Of a DNA stretch of 64,000 nt, positions 53,240 through 62,051 are shown in pieces. The notes under the pieces are model-generated. The model had not been told where the DNA came from. It searched no databases and saw only the letters and a list, made by a program, of their open reading frames with translations. The stretch comes from Halonatronomonas betaini (GTDB lineage Bacteria > Bacillota > Halanaerobiia > Halanaerobiales > Halarsenatibacteraceae): NCBI RefSeq assembly GCF_015666175.1, contig NZ_JADPIE010000005.1, forward strand, positions 62,001 through 126,000. Reading direction: 5' to 3'. A program made the position numbers and the translations under genes. Position 1 is the first letter of the stretch; every line of letters begins with the position of its first letter.

Positions 53240-54637
53240 TTATTTAAAATGAGGACATATTTCAAAAAATTCAGGTTCATCAGCAGCTGCCAGCTTTTTA
53301 AAATCAATTTCAAGTTTAAAGAAATGTTCAGCAACCTGATTGGAATCAAATTTAGCAAACTCTTTTGCTATATCATTACGGAACCTCATTATAATCTCAA
53401 TATTATCAAAAAATATATCTAATAGTTTGCCATCAAAATGCTGCTTCCTTCCGTCAGCCATTATATCAAGTGTCTTTTCTAAAGAATATGCATCTTTATA
53501 AACTCGATCAGACATTAAAGCATCAAAAACATCTGCTATAGCAACAATCCTGCCTTCAATAGGTATCTTTTTGCCGGATAAACCTTCAGGATATCCACTC
53601 CCATCCCATTTCTCATGATGGGTATAAGCTATTTTCTGAGCAGTCTTTAATAATTTATGATCTGTATTTCTTAAAATATTATAGGCAATCCTGGGATGAC
53701 TCTCAATCACCTCAAATTCATCAGGGGTTAACTTGCCAGGTTTTAAAAGAATGCGATCTGGAATACCGATTTTGCCAATATCATGCATTAAAGAGGCATA
53801 ATACATTTCCTTTAATTTTTTAGGTTCATCTGTAACCCATGAATATAAAAGGGTCGCTGTCAAACTAAGGCTGATCAAGTGAAAAGCAGTATCTTCATCC
53901 TTATATTCAGCAGCAAAACAGAGCCTTTTAATAATCTCCCTTGTTCTTCTCTCATTCTCCTCTAAAGAGTAATCAAGCATAACTATCTGACTTGCCAGCA
54001 TATCAAAACTGGATTCTACCTGATCTAAAGCATTATTTAAAAAGAGAGAAACCATTTTTTGATTCCTTTTTTCTGCAATTCTTTCCGGCTTACTCTTAGA
54101 AGTATTAATCCTGCAAAATTGTCTGTTATCTTTATATTTATTACAAATATATTTTTCTAAATTCAAAATTGCCTGATCAACCTGTTCTGATTCAAAGATA
54201 AGGCCACCCTGAAATTTCCGGAACATATCCTGATCAATTTGTTGTTTGCCCTCAGTTTCCTGGGTTATCAGGGCCATTGAATATTCTGGATGTTGAATTA
54301 TAACAGTCCATTCCTTCAACATATTCCTGCTAACTTCATCATTACCATCTGAAAGATTAATAAAATTAGCCTCTGAAAATTTTCTTCTAGTTGTTTCAGA
54401 GAAACTATCTGCAAACAGATATAATTCTTTGCAAATTTTCTCTAACCTCTGATATCTTGATATCTCATGTAGAAAAAACTTTTCTTTCTGAAAGAAAACA
54501 AACATCCTGCCATTTAAATTAAAATCAATAACAACATCCTCAATTGCTTTTGTGACAGCAAGCAGAGAGGCTTTATTATATATTTTATCTCTCAAATTAT
54601 TAAACTCATTAGAAATCTGATTATACAACCCTGCCAT
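53240..54637 (-). CDS. HD-GYP protein with N-terminal DICT-like sensory domain
   Basis: 465 residues. The N-terminal 170 residues (LAVTKAIEDVVIDF, MFVFFQKEKFFLHEISRY, ALITQETEG) resemble a DICT sensory domain. The C-terminal HD-GYP domain (about 230-420) has SLMHDIGKIGIPDRI, HPRIAYNIL, THHEKWDGSGYPEGLSG and DVFDALMSDR. Predicted cyclic di-GMP phosphodiesterase responding to an unknown signal. ATG 54637 follows AGGAGGTAG. Confidence 0.84.
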   Translation of the reverse strand: MAGLYNQISNEFNNLRDKIYNKASLLAVTKAIEDVVIDFNLNGRMFVFFQKEKFFLHEISRYQRLEKICKELYLFADSFSETTRRKFSEANFINLSDGNDEVSRNMLKEWTVIIQHPEYSMALITQETEGKQQIDQDMFRKFQGGLIFESEQVDQAILNLEKYICNKYKDNRQFCRINTSKSKPERIAEKRNQKMVSLFLNNALDQVESSFDMLASQIVMLDYSLEENERRTREIIKRLCFAAEYKDEDTAFHLISLSLTATLLYSWVTDEPKKLKEMYYASLMHDIGKIGIPDRILLKPGKLTPDEFEVIESHPRIAYNILRNTDHKLLKTAQKIAYTHHEKWDGSGYPEGLSGKKIPIEGRIVAIADVFDALMSDRVYKDAYSLEKTLDIMADGRKQHFDGKLLDIFFDNIEIIMRFRNDIAKEFAKFDSNQVAEHFFKLEIDFKKLAAADEPEFFEICPHFK

Positions 54638-54780
54638 ATTCCTACCTCCTAAAATACGCTATTTACTATTATATAATTAAATATAAATAGTTCAATACCT
54701 GCCTGCAAAAAAAATAAAACTCAAATTTTAAAGGAATTTTTTCAAATAAAAAGAATATAATAGTGAGAGGAGTTGATTTC

Positions 54781-55569
54781 ATGAAATTCAATAATGAATT
54801 GACTACAGATTTAAAGCTTAAACAGGGTCTAAATATCATCGGACTTATAATTATGATTACTGTTAATGCCCTGGCCAATATTTTACCGATCAATGATATC
54901 CCAACAGGCGATGTATCTGATAAATATGAAAATATCTTTACACCTGCCGGTTTTACCTTTTCTATCTGGGGTGTCATCTATCTTTCATTAATTATCCTTA
55001 TAGTTTATTTAACAGTCGGGCTAATTAGAAAGAAAACCCGCTCCATTAATTATATCAAAGATATGGGTTATTTCTTCTTTATCTCATCTATTTTAAATTC
55101 TATCTGGATTTTCCTCTGGCATTATGAACTTCTTGGAGCTTCAATCTTTGTAATGTTAGGTATTCTATTCTCATTAATTATTATTTACAGAAGAGTTAAC
55201 CTTAACTCTATCAATTACCGCTGGCTAACAATACCATTTAGCATCTATTTAGGCTGGATCTCCGTGGCAACAATCGCCAATATAACAGCCTGGCAGGTTG
55301 CTATTAATTGGGGCAGACTTGGTAGAACAGAAACCTTCTGGTATGTAATTCTGTTAATTGTTATAGTTCTACTGACTGGTTTCTTTATAAAAATATTCAA
55401 GGATTACATCTATTCCCTGGTCATTCTCTGGTCACTAACTGGCATCCTGGCCAAACTTTCCGAAGAAATGGCACTGATTAGACTTGCTCCAGTGGCAACA
55501 ATCTTAGCCATGCTTGCAATTATTTTAATTGCCGTCAAAGAAACCGGGGGCAAAATCAGCTTCAGATAA
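54781..55569 (+). CDS. TspO/MBR-related tryptophan-rich membrane protein
   Basis: 262 residues with about eight membrane segments. The N-terminal half has TPAGFTFSIWGVIYLSL (P-x-W-type motif of TspO) and ILNSIWIFLWHYELLGASI, the Trp-rich helices of the TspO fold. It is longer than TspO (about 160 residues), with three extra helices at the end. The ligand is unknown; TspO proteins bind porphyrins. ATG 54781 after AGAGGAG; an upstream GTG overlaps it. Confidence 0.75.
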   Translation: MKFNNELTTDLKLKQGLNIIGLIIMITVNALANILPINDIPTGDVSDKYENIFTPAGFTFSIWGVIYLSLIILIVYLTVGLIRKKTRSINYIKDMGYFFFISSILNSIWIFLWHYELLGASIFVMLGILFSLIIIYRRVNLNSINYRWLTIPFSIYLGWISVATIANITAWQVAINWGRLGRTETFWYVILLIVIVLLTGFFIKIFKDYIYSLVILWSLTGILAKLSEEMALIRLAPVATILAMLAIILIAVKETGGKISFR

Positions 55570-55675
55570 ACTGTATTCTGCTTAACAGAAATAATTATTA
55601 TTAAAGGTTAAAATCTCTTATGGATACAGCTACGGGGTACCCATATTTATTATAAAATATCTATAGGAGATGATT

Positions 55676-56662
55676 ATTATTTTAAATTCAAAAATCACAA
55701 AAGGTTTGACAGTATCTTTAGTTTTGGTCTTTCTATTAGCAGGAGCATTATTTACAGGCAATCAGGAAGTTGAGGCCAGTGAATCATTTGGTTTAATTGC
55801 CGATCTAATGATGTTAGAAGACCAGAGTCTTTATGGTTTTGATGAAACCGTCGAAAGATTTAGAGAAGAAATCGATGCTGCTGGTTGGGGTATATTAAAT
55901 TATCACGACATGCAGGAAGTAAAAGCCGGACATGCCTATGACGTAATGAATGTTAAAGTCTTCGATCTCTGTTCTGCTGAATATTCATATAATATTCTAA
56001 GATTGGATGATGAAAGAATAGTTTCCCCAATGATGCCATGCAGGATTTCCATCTATGAAAAAAGTGATGGTAATACCTATATTGCCAGAATGAACTCACC
56101 TTTAGTTGCAAGATTCTTTGGTGGTGAGATAAATGAAACCATGCAGATTGCAGCAGCTGAGACTGAAGAAGTAGTTGAAAAATTAATAACTGGTGAAAGA
56201 ATTCCTGGAAGTTCTGCCTTTGAGTTCTTCGGTGGCCTTGGCTATACACGTTTTGCCGATTCTGCATTGGATAACTCATTTGGTTTTTATCTTGGAAGCA
56301 AAGTTAATCTAACCAGAACTATCGGCCTCTCTGCAGAATATCAAAGATATAGCCCTTCAACCCATTCATTAAACGGGCTTGTATTTACAGGAAGTTTTGA
56401 CCTTGTTCAGACTGATAATGACAACCCGGTCTCATTATCAGCATTATTAGGTTCAGGCTATTATTTCGGCTCAGTCGATAATTACGACTTTGATAGCGGC
56501 TTCGGTGCAAAAATTGGTGCCGAAATTAATGTTGAAATCCAGGACCAATTAGATTTTGTCGGTAATGTAAATTATAGAAATCTTGACCTTGATGCAGACA
56601 ATGGCGAAAGCTATGATCTATCAGGATTTGAGTTCAAAACTGGACTAACTTATACTTTTTAA
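55676..56662 (+). CDS. DUF302 domain fused to an outer-membrane beta-barrel, apparent ATT start
   Basis: 328 residues. Signal peptide (about 1-35: KGLTVSLVLVFLLAGALF ... VEA). DUF302-like domain (about 40-160; GFDETVERFREEIDAAGWGIL, MPCRISIYEK). Porin-like beta-barrel (about 175-328) made of alternating strands (GGLGYTRF, SLSALLGSGYYFG, FGAKIGAEINV) and ending in TYTF, the terminal aromatic residue read by the Bam machinery. AGGAG (55665-55669) abuts an ATG (55670) with no spacing, so ATT 55676 or 55679 is the better-spaced start. It shows the cell has an outer membrane. Confidence 0.78.
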   Translation: MILNSKITKGLTVSLVLVFLLAGALFTGNQEVEASESFGLIADLMMLEDQSLYGFDETVERFREEIDAAGWGILNYHDMQEVKAGHAYDVMNVKVFDLCSAEYSYNILRLDDERIVSPMMPCRISIYEKSDGNTYIARMNSPLVARFFGGEINETMQIAAAETEEVVEKLITGERIPGSSAFEFFGGLGYTRFADSALDNSFGFYLGSKVNLTRTIGLSAEYQRYSPSTHSLNGLVFTGSFDLVQTDNDNPVSLSALLGSGYYFGSVDNYDFDSGFGAKIGAEINVEIQDQLDFVGNVNYRNLDLDADNGESYDLSGFEFKTGLTYTF

Positions 56663-56684
56663 TATAACCTAATCTAAATAATTG

Positions 56685-56726
56685 AGACCTGAATTGAGCT
56701 AAACACCATTAAATCAATTCAGGTCT
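56685..56726. terminator. Bidirectional terminator between the barrel gene and the CDF-like gene
   Basis: 13-bp stem AGACCTGAATTGA / TCAATTCAGGTCT, followed on the plus strand by at least eight T. It overlaps the stop of the minus-strand gene at 56709. Confidence 0.88.
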
Positions 56727-57383
56727 TTTTTTTATGCCATTATATAGGATCTGAACAGCTGAAAACCAGATAAAACCAACAACCACAATAGCTCCAATCG
56801 GATCAGATAACCATGACCTCTCTCCTAAAAGATCATAAAAAGTGATAACTAAGCTTATAAGCACAACAATATCCATTAAAGTCTTGGCCCGATAAAATTT
56901 CCACTGATTATCCATAATTAAAGAGTAGGAAGACTTATTTAAATTATAATTTTTATACCAGAAAAAACCATTAACAAACATACCTGCTACACTTATAAAA
57001 ATACCAGGTATCAGCCAGCCAGGAGGCTGCTGGTTGATTAGCTGATTAATAGCAGAATAAAGAATAATAAATCCACTGATGATCATAACTATGCCCATAA
57101 TCATTCCAGATAAAAACTCCAGCTTATCCGACTCCTCATTTTGACCGGATACCTCTGCCTGACAGGATTTAATATAAATAACCCAGGCCAAAAACAGCGC
57201 CATAAATTCATTGGTCCTCCTTAAAAATATCGCCAGCAGAACCGGAGTCTCACCTAAATAATAGGCAATAAAAGTACTTAAAGGCGCCAGAAAACTAACC
57301 ATCCAGGCGGCCCTGAGTAATTTCTCTTTTCTCACAGATTCTTTTTTATCTGTCTTCTCCATTAAATCCTTAATGGAAACCAT
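56709..57383 (-). CDS. Cation-efflux (CDF)-like membrane protein
   Basis: 224 residues, about six membrane segments, resembling the membrane domain of cation diffusion facilitators without the C-terminal cytoplasmic domain. The usual D-x3-D/H-x3-D metal pairs are not clearly seen (LRRTNEFMALFLAW takes the place of the helix II motif), so metal transport is uncertain. It precedes the polyprenol-kinase-like gene by 17 bp in the opposite direction of numbering (same minus-strand operon). Confidence 0.6.
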   Translation of the reverse strand: MVSIKDLMEKTDKKESVRKEKLLRAAWMVSFLAPLSTFIAYYLGETPVLLAIFLRRTNEFMALFLAWVIYIKSCQAEVSGQNEESDKLEFLSGMIMGIVMIISGFIILYSAINQLINQQPPGWLIPGIFISVAGMFVNGFFWYKNYNLNKSSYSLIMDNQWKFYRAKTLMDIVVLISLVITFYDLLGERSWLSDPIGAIVVVGFIWFSAVQILYNGIKKRPELI

Positions 57384-57400
57384 ATCTCCTCACCCCGATT

Positions 57401-58129
57401 TTAAAATCTCAGTAAAATAGAAAAGACAGCAGCAGCTACTAAAGGTACTGTAATCGTATCAAGTCCATCTCTGGAAACAGCCTCAATTACTGTAGCCACT
57501 ACTGTTATAAAAAATATTTTAATTATAAAATTCATCTCCAGTAAAAATTCTGGCAATATAAGAGTTAAAATAATCAGCGAGAAAAAGCCAGTAAACAGAA
57601 ACGCCAGACTCCCCTGGAGACTCTTCTTCTTAGAAAATATAAAATTATTATACCTGTCTCTGCCAAAATATTTGCCAATAAAACCAGCAAAGGCATCACC
57701 AACTGCCCAGACAACTGTTCCAAAGATAGCTGCCTCAGGCTGAGCTAATACTGCCAGGAATATTACAATTAAAAGCACCTGCATCACAAACAGATACTTC
57801 AGTTGTTTATGAAGCTCCCTATTCTCTGCAAATGTAGTATTTCTCCGATCAAAATCTATTAGCTTGAAGCTCAAGTACTGATTTTCTATCTTCAAATATA
57901 TAAATGCCAGCAGATAAAATCCAATCAAAAATATTAAAATAATATACCAGTTCTCAAATAGATAAACTGCCAGGGCCAGCGAAATACCATAGAAAAAATG
58001 ATAACTTTTTCTTATAAATTCCTTTGATAGCGAGCCAAATATTTTCAGAAGAATCAGGGCTGAAATAAAGATAAAATAATATATAGCAAGGAGAATAATT
58101 GCATTTAATTCGCTGATTAATATATCCAT
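57401..58129 (-). CDS. SEC59/DGK1/VTE5-type lipid or polyprenol kinase-like membrane protein
   Basis: 242 residues, about seven membrane helices. Family landmarks: RKSYHFFYGISLALAVYL near residue 40, GDAFAGFIGKYFGR (the CTP-binding G-D-x2-A stretch), KSLQGSLAFLFTGF and EAVSRDGLDTITVPL. Relatives phosphorylate dolichol, phytol or diacylglycerol using CTP. The lipid substrate is unknown. Confidence 0.85.
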   Translation of the reverse strand: MDILISELNAIILLAIYYFIFISALILLKIFGSLSKEFIRKSYHFFYGISLALAVYLFENWYIILIFLIGFYLLAFIYLKIENQYLSFKLIDFDRRNTTFAENRELHKQLKYLFVMQVLLIVIFLAVLAQPEAAIFGTVVWAVGDAFAGFIGKYFGRDRYNNFIFSKKKSLQGSLAFLFTGFFSLIILTLILPEFLLEMNFIIKIFFITVVATVIEAVSRDGLDTITVPLVAAAVFSILLRF

Positions 58130-58175
58130 TTCAATCCCTTCCTCTCAGTCTAATAACTTAATTATATCATCTTAA

Positions 58176-59192
58176 CTAGAGAAAGAGAATAGAACTAATT
58201 ACTATACTAATCAAAGCCATACTCCCGGCAACTAAGAACCCAACTATAAAGGGATTGCCTCCAATCTCCTTAAGTTCGGTCCAGTCAACCCCCAGGCCAA
58301 TTCCAGACAGGGCAAGCAGAATCAAAAACCTTGATACTGGAGAAATTATAGAACCTATACCTGCAGGTATTAAACCAAGTGAATTTATAATTATTAAAGC
58401 CAGAAAACCTAATATAAAGTTAGGAAAAATTTCTTTTAAATTATAGTCTTTTTCTCCAGCCTGGCCAGTATTTTTAGCCAATTGTCTGGTATTATAATAA
58501 TAACCAATAAGCACTATTACCGGTATCATCAATACATTCCTGGTCAACTTAATCATTGTTGCAACCTGGCCTGCTGCCTCACTAAAGATAAAGCCTGTAG
58601 CCACAACCTGAGATGTTGAGCTAATAGCCGTCCCTGCCCAGGCTCCAAAAACTGTATCAGATAAACTTAAAAGCAACCCTATTATTGGATAAATAAAAAT
58701 TGCCAGTACCCCAAAGAAAGTCACAATGCAGATACTCATAAATATATCATCATCTTCTGCCTTAATTACCGGGGCAATAGTAATAATTGCAGTATCTCCA
58801 CAGATCGATAACCCGGCAGCTATCAATAACTTCTGTTTTAAAGTAAGATTATATTTATCTCCTAATTTAAAAGTAAAGACAAAAGCCACCGAGATTATTA
58901 AGACAATCAGACCAAGACCAGGCAGGCCAACTTCAGTAAATTGTTGAAAGCTAATCGTTCCACCTAAGAGGATAATTGCTATCTTAAGGAGTCTCTTAAG
59001 TCCAAGCTTGATACCAGGACCAAAAACCTGATGATTAACGCCAATAGTATTATTTAATATAATACCGATAATTATTGCAATAAAGACTGCCCCAATAAAA
59101 TCAGGCAAAAAATATGCAATAAACTGTGATAGTAATGCTATAATTGTTATTAAAACCAGACCTGGAATGTACCTGCGAATATCTGCTATCAT
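58176..59192 (-). CDS. YeiH family putative sulfate exporter
   Basis: 338 residues, about ten membrane helices, with AAGLSICGDTAIITIAPVIKA and GTAISSTSQVVATGFIFSEAA, the two best-conserved stretches of the UPF0324/YeiH family. These proteins are annotated as sulfonate-metabolism sulfate exporters, but direct evidence is limited. It is followed closely by the zinc-ribbon gene upstream in transcription (19 bp). Confidence 0.88.
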   Translation of the reverse strand: MIADIRRYIPGLVLITIIALLSQFIAYFLPDFIGAVFIAIIIGIILNNTIGVNHQVFGPGIKLGLKRLLKIAIILLGGTISFQQFTEVGLPGLGLIVLIISVAFVFTFKLGDKYNLTLKQKLLIAAGLSICGDTAIITIAPVIKAEDDDIFMSICIVTFFGVLAIFIYPIIGLLLSLSDTVFGAWAGTAISSTSQVVATGFIFSEAAGQVATMIKLTRNVLMIPVIVLIGYYYNTRQLAKNTGQAGEKDYNLKEIFPNFILGFLALIIINSLGLIPAGIGSIISPVSRFLILLALSGIGLGVDWTELKEIGGNPFIVGFLVAGSMALISIVISSILFL

Positions 59193-59211
59193 AAATATCC
59201 TTCCAATAAAA

Positions 59212-59448
59212 TTATTTTCTAATCTTAGAACCGGAATAAGTAAAATGATCCTGAATCATATCAACCTTATTATCTTTTATCTGACCAATTACTGTCTCAC
59301 AGTTGCCACAGATAAGATTATCACCATCAACTTCCCCATCATAGAGCCTGGTAATTCTATCTTTATAACATCTTAAAACCTTACCCATGCCAATCTTTTT
59401 ATATTTCATTATTTTCGTCTTACAACGGGCACATTTTATAGTCAGCAT
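59212..59448 (-). CDS. Small two-knuckle zinc-ribbon protein
   Basis: 78 residues with CARCKTKI and CGNCETVI (two C-x2-C knuckles) and a central KYKKIGMGKVLRCYKDRITRLY stretch. It probably binds one zinc. Function is not recognised. ATG 59448 with GAGGTGGTATAA upstream. It lies 19 bp upstream of yeiH in the same operon. Confidence 0.75.
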   Translation of the reverse strand: MLTIKCARCKTKIMKYKKIGMGKVLRCYKDRITRLYDGEVDGDNLICGNCETVIGQIKDNKVDMIQDHFTYSGSKIRK

Positions 59449-59470
59449 TTATACCACCTCGGATATATAA

Positions 59471-60397
59471 TTATATCAGAGTTTCAGCAAGATAGAGAGC
59501 CCCGAATACTGGCTCCAGTTCTATCTTTCTAATCGATTTAAACTCAATTGCAGCTGCTTCAATCAAAGATTGAATCTTACCTCTGTAAAAATCATTATTG
59601 GTTAGGCCACCAGCCAGGGCTATTCTTCTATCTTCAACAGGTAGCTTCTTTGCCAGAGCAATAACTTCAGCCGCTAATTCTTTAGCCCCGGCTTCAACTA
59701 TTTCCAGGAAGAAAGAATCGCCCTCTTCAGCCTGATTAAGAATCACTGGAGCTAATCCTGCCAGTTCTTTCCTGGGAAGTCTATCCCCCTGATAGATAAA
59801 ACTGATCAATTGATCCCGATTATGAATTTCTTCATTCAAATTCTCAAATAAAAATCTTAACTTATCCTCTTTACCAGAACGGTCTGCCCTCTTTAAAGCC
59901 ATTTTAAAACTAGATAAACCAAGCCAGCAGCCACTTCCGGCATCGCCGAGAATAGGCCCCCAGCCTCCTGATCTATAAAAATTATCTTCTTCATCTAAAG
60001 CATAAGCTATTGAGCCAGTTCCTGCGATTAAAACAATCCCTGGCTCACCCTGCCAGGCTGATAAAAGTGCAGTCTTGCCATCATCTTCAATAATAATATC
60101 ATCAAAAACCATTAACTGGCTTAACTCATTTTTTAAAGCCAGTTGCTCTTCCTTTCTTCCACAGCCTGCAACTCCAGCCCCAATCTTGATACCAGCGTTT
60201 TCACGATCTTTCCAGAGCAGCACCGGATCTAGAGCCAGTTTACAGGTCTCAGCTATAACTCTGGCAGAACCAGCTGCCCCAAGCTGCTGAAAATTAGCGC
60301 CAGTACCATACGCCTGACCGACTATTTTTCTATTTCTAGCTTCCATTACAATGACCCTGGTATTACTTCCTCCAGCATCTATTCCAACTAGATACAT
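59471..60397 (-). CDS. BadF/BadG-type sugar kinase (N-acetylglucosamine/N-acetylmuramate kinase-like)
   Basis: 308 residues of the ASKHA fold: GIDAGGSNTRVIVME (phosphate 1), IIIEDDGKTALLSAW, GIVLIAGTGSIAYAL (phosphate 2), GWGPILGDAGSGCWLG, and ALAGGLTNND (adenosine). Kinases of this group phosphorylate GlcNAc; some (MurK) also act on MurNAc released during wall recycling. It lies 2 bp after nagZ, which supports amino-sugar salvage. Confidence 0.88.
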   Translation of the reverse strand: MYLVGIDAGGSNTRVIVMEARNRKIVGQAYGTGANFQQLGAAGSARVIAETCKLALDPVLLWKDRENAGIKIGAGVAGCGRKEEQLALKNELSQLMVFDDIIIEDDGKTALLSAWQGEPGIVLIAGTGSIAYALDEEDNFYRSGGWGPILGDAGSGCWLGLSSFKMALKRADRSGKEDKLRFLFENLNEEIHNRDQLISFIYQGDRLPRKELAGLAPVILNQAEEGDSFFLEIVEAGAKELAAEVIALAKKLPVEDRRIALAGGLTNNDFYRGKIQSLIEAAAIEFKSIRKIELEPVFGALYLAETLI

Positions 60398-60399
60398 AA

Positions 60400-62022
60400 T
60401 TAGACCTCCAATATCTTGACTGGTAGCTTACCTCTAGCCTGGCTGTTACCCCCTAAGATATCAGCCAGTGGCCTGGCATGATTGGGACTATAATCATAGG
60501 TAGTTAAAACTGGTAAATCCTTTAAAAACTTAAGTTCATAAGGGTTTCTCTGACTCACTATAATTGGTTTTAAACCTGCAGCCAGCATCCTCTGAATAAA
60601 TTTATGCTGTTCTTTATTCTTTACAATATCTCTAGTTAATACAATTAACTCTAAATCTCTCTTTTCATATATTTTATCCTTAAAAAATTCATTAGTCAAA
60701 CCTGAAAATTCTTTAACCTTATATCCTTTATTAGAAAGTTCCCTGGCCAGTTGACTTTTCTCCCCTTTATCTATATCATCAGGGCTGGTCTCAACCGGGC
60801 TGCTAATATCACCAGAACAATTTATCAACCAGAGCTCTTTACTTTTGTCCAGCGGACTCTCAAAAATATTATCCTGGTCCTGTAAAACTGTAATGCCTTT
60901 AGCAGAAATATCTCTGGCAATTGAACCACCATTCTCTAGCATATTTAAAAATTCATCACCAGAAAATTCATTCTTTAAATCCCAGGATAATCTGGCCTGT
61001 TTCAACTTCAAAACCCTTCTGACAGATTGATCTATTCTAGCTTCAGATAAACGGCCATCATTTACAGCTTTCTCCAGTTCCTTTAATACTGCTAGCTGTT
61101 TCTCACGATTATGTGATACCAGTACCTGATCGCTTCCAGCCTGAATTGTCATAACACCGGCAGGTACAGTTCCATAGGTACCAACTATCCCATTCATCTC
61201 CATACAATCAGTTATGACCATACCTTCAAAACCAAGCTTATCTCTTAAAATACCTGTTAGAATCTTCCTGGAAAGAGTGGCTGGCAGACCAGCTTCTGAT
61301 GTTAATTCAGGAAAAGCAATATGGGCAGTCATTATGCTATCAATTCCAGCATTAATTGCTTCTTTAAATGGTTGTAACTCAACTCTATCCAATCTATCAT
61401 AACCATATTCAATCACTGGCAGGTCATGATGGGAATCAACACTGGTATCACCATGGCCTGGAAAATGCTTGCCACAGGCAACAACACCGCTCTCCTGGAG
61501 GCCATTGATATATTCTTTGCCAAATTTACTAACTTCTAGAGGATCAGCACCAAATGAACGGACACCAATCACCGGATTTTCAGGATTATTATTTATATCA
61601 AGAACAGGGGCAAGATTCATATTAACCCCGAGATATTTCAACTGTTCTCCTGCACCTTTTGCTGCCCTAAAGGCTTCTTTGTATTCACCAGTTGCTCCAA
61701 TAGCCATCAGACCTGGCATATGGGTCATCCCATTAACTCTGGTCACAACCCCTCCCTCTTCATCAGCTGAAATTAAAGCAGGGATATTACTGGTTTCCAG
61801 AGAAACCCTCTGTATCTCTTTAGAAAGCCTGGAGACCTGTTCAGGACTCTCGATATTTCTTGCAAAATAGATAATCCCGCCAACTTTATATTTGTTAATC
61901 ATCTCTTCTAATTCAGGTGTTAATTCCTGGCCATCAAAACCGACCATCATTAACTGTCCTAACTTTTCTTTTAATGTCATATCTGCAATTATCTTATCTG
62001 GATCCAATTTCTGAAAGTTCAT
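60400..62022 (-). CDS. nagZ: Glycoside hydrolase family 3 beta-N-acetylglucosaminidase
   Basis: 540 residues: GH3 barrel (about 1-340) plus C-terminal domain (about 360-540). The NagZ-type catalytic loop KHFPGHGDTSVDSHHDLP carries the Asp/His dyad; nucleophile Asp in VITDCMEMNGI. No signal peptide is seen. It releases GlcNAc from muropeptides or chitooligosaccharides. It is flanked by namZ and the sugar kinase in one operon. Confidence 0.92.
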   Translation of the reverse strand: MNFQKLDPDKIIADMTLKEKLGQLMMVGFDGQELTPELEEMINKYKVGGIIYFARNIESPEQVSRLSKEIQRVSLETSNIPALISADEEGGVVTRVNGMTHMPGLMAIGATGEYKEAFRAAKGAGEQLKYLGVNMNLAPVLDINNNPENPVIGVRSFGADPLEVSKFGKEYINGLQESGVVACGKHFPGHGDTSVDSHHDLPVIEYGYDRLDRVELQPFKEAINAGIDSIMTAHIAFPELTSEAGLPATLSRKILTGILRDKLGFEGMVITDCMEMNGIVGTYGTVPAGVMTIQAGSDQVLVSHNREKQLAVLKELEKAVNDGRLSEARIDQSVRRVLKLKQARLSWDLKNEFSGDEFLNMLENGGSIARDISAKGITVLQDQDNIFESPLDKSKELWLINCSGDISSPVETSPDDIDKGEKSQLARELSNKGYKVKEFSGLTNEFFKDKIYEKRDLELIVLTRDIVKNKEQHKFIQRMLAAGLKPIIVSQRNPYELKFLKDLPVLTTYDYSPNHARPLADILGGNSQARGKLPVKILEV

Positions 62023-62051
62023 TTTTATAGCCGCCCTCTCTAATTAATAAA

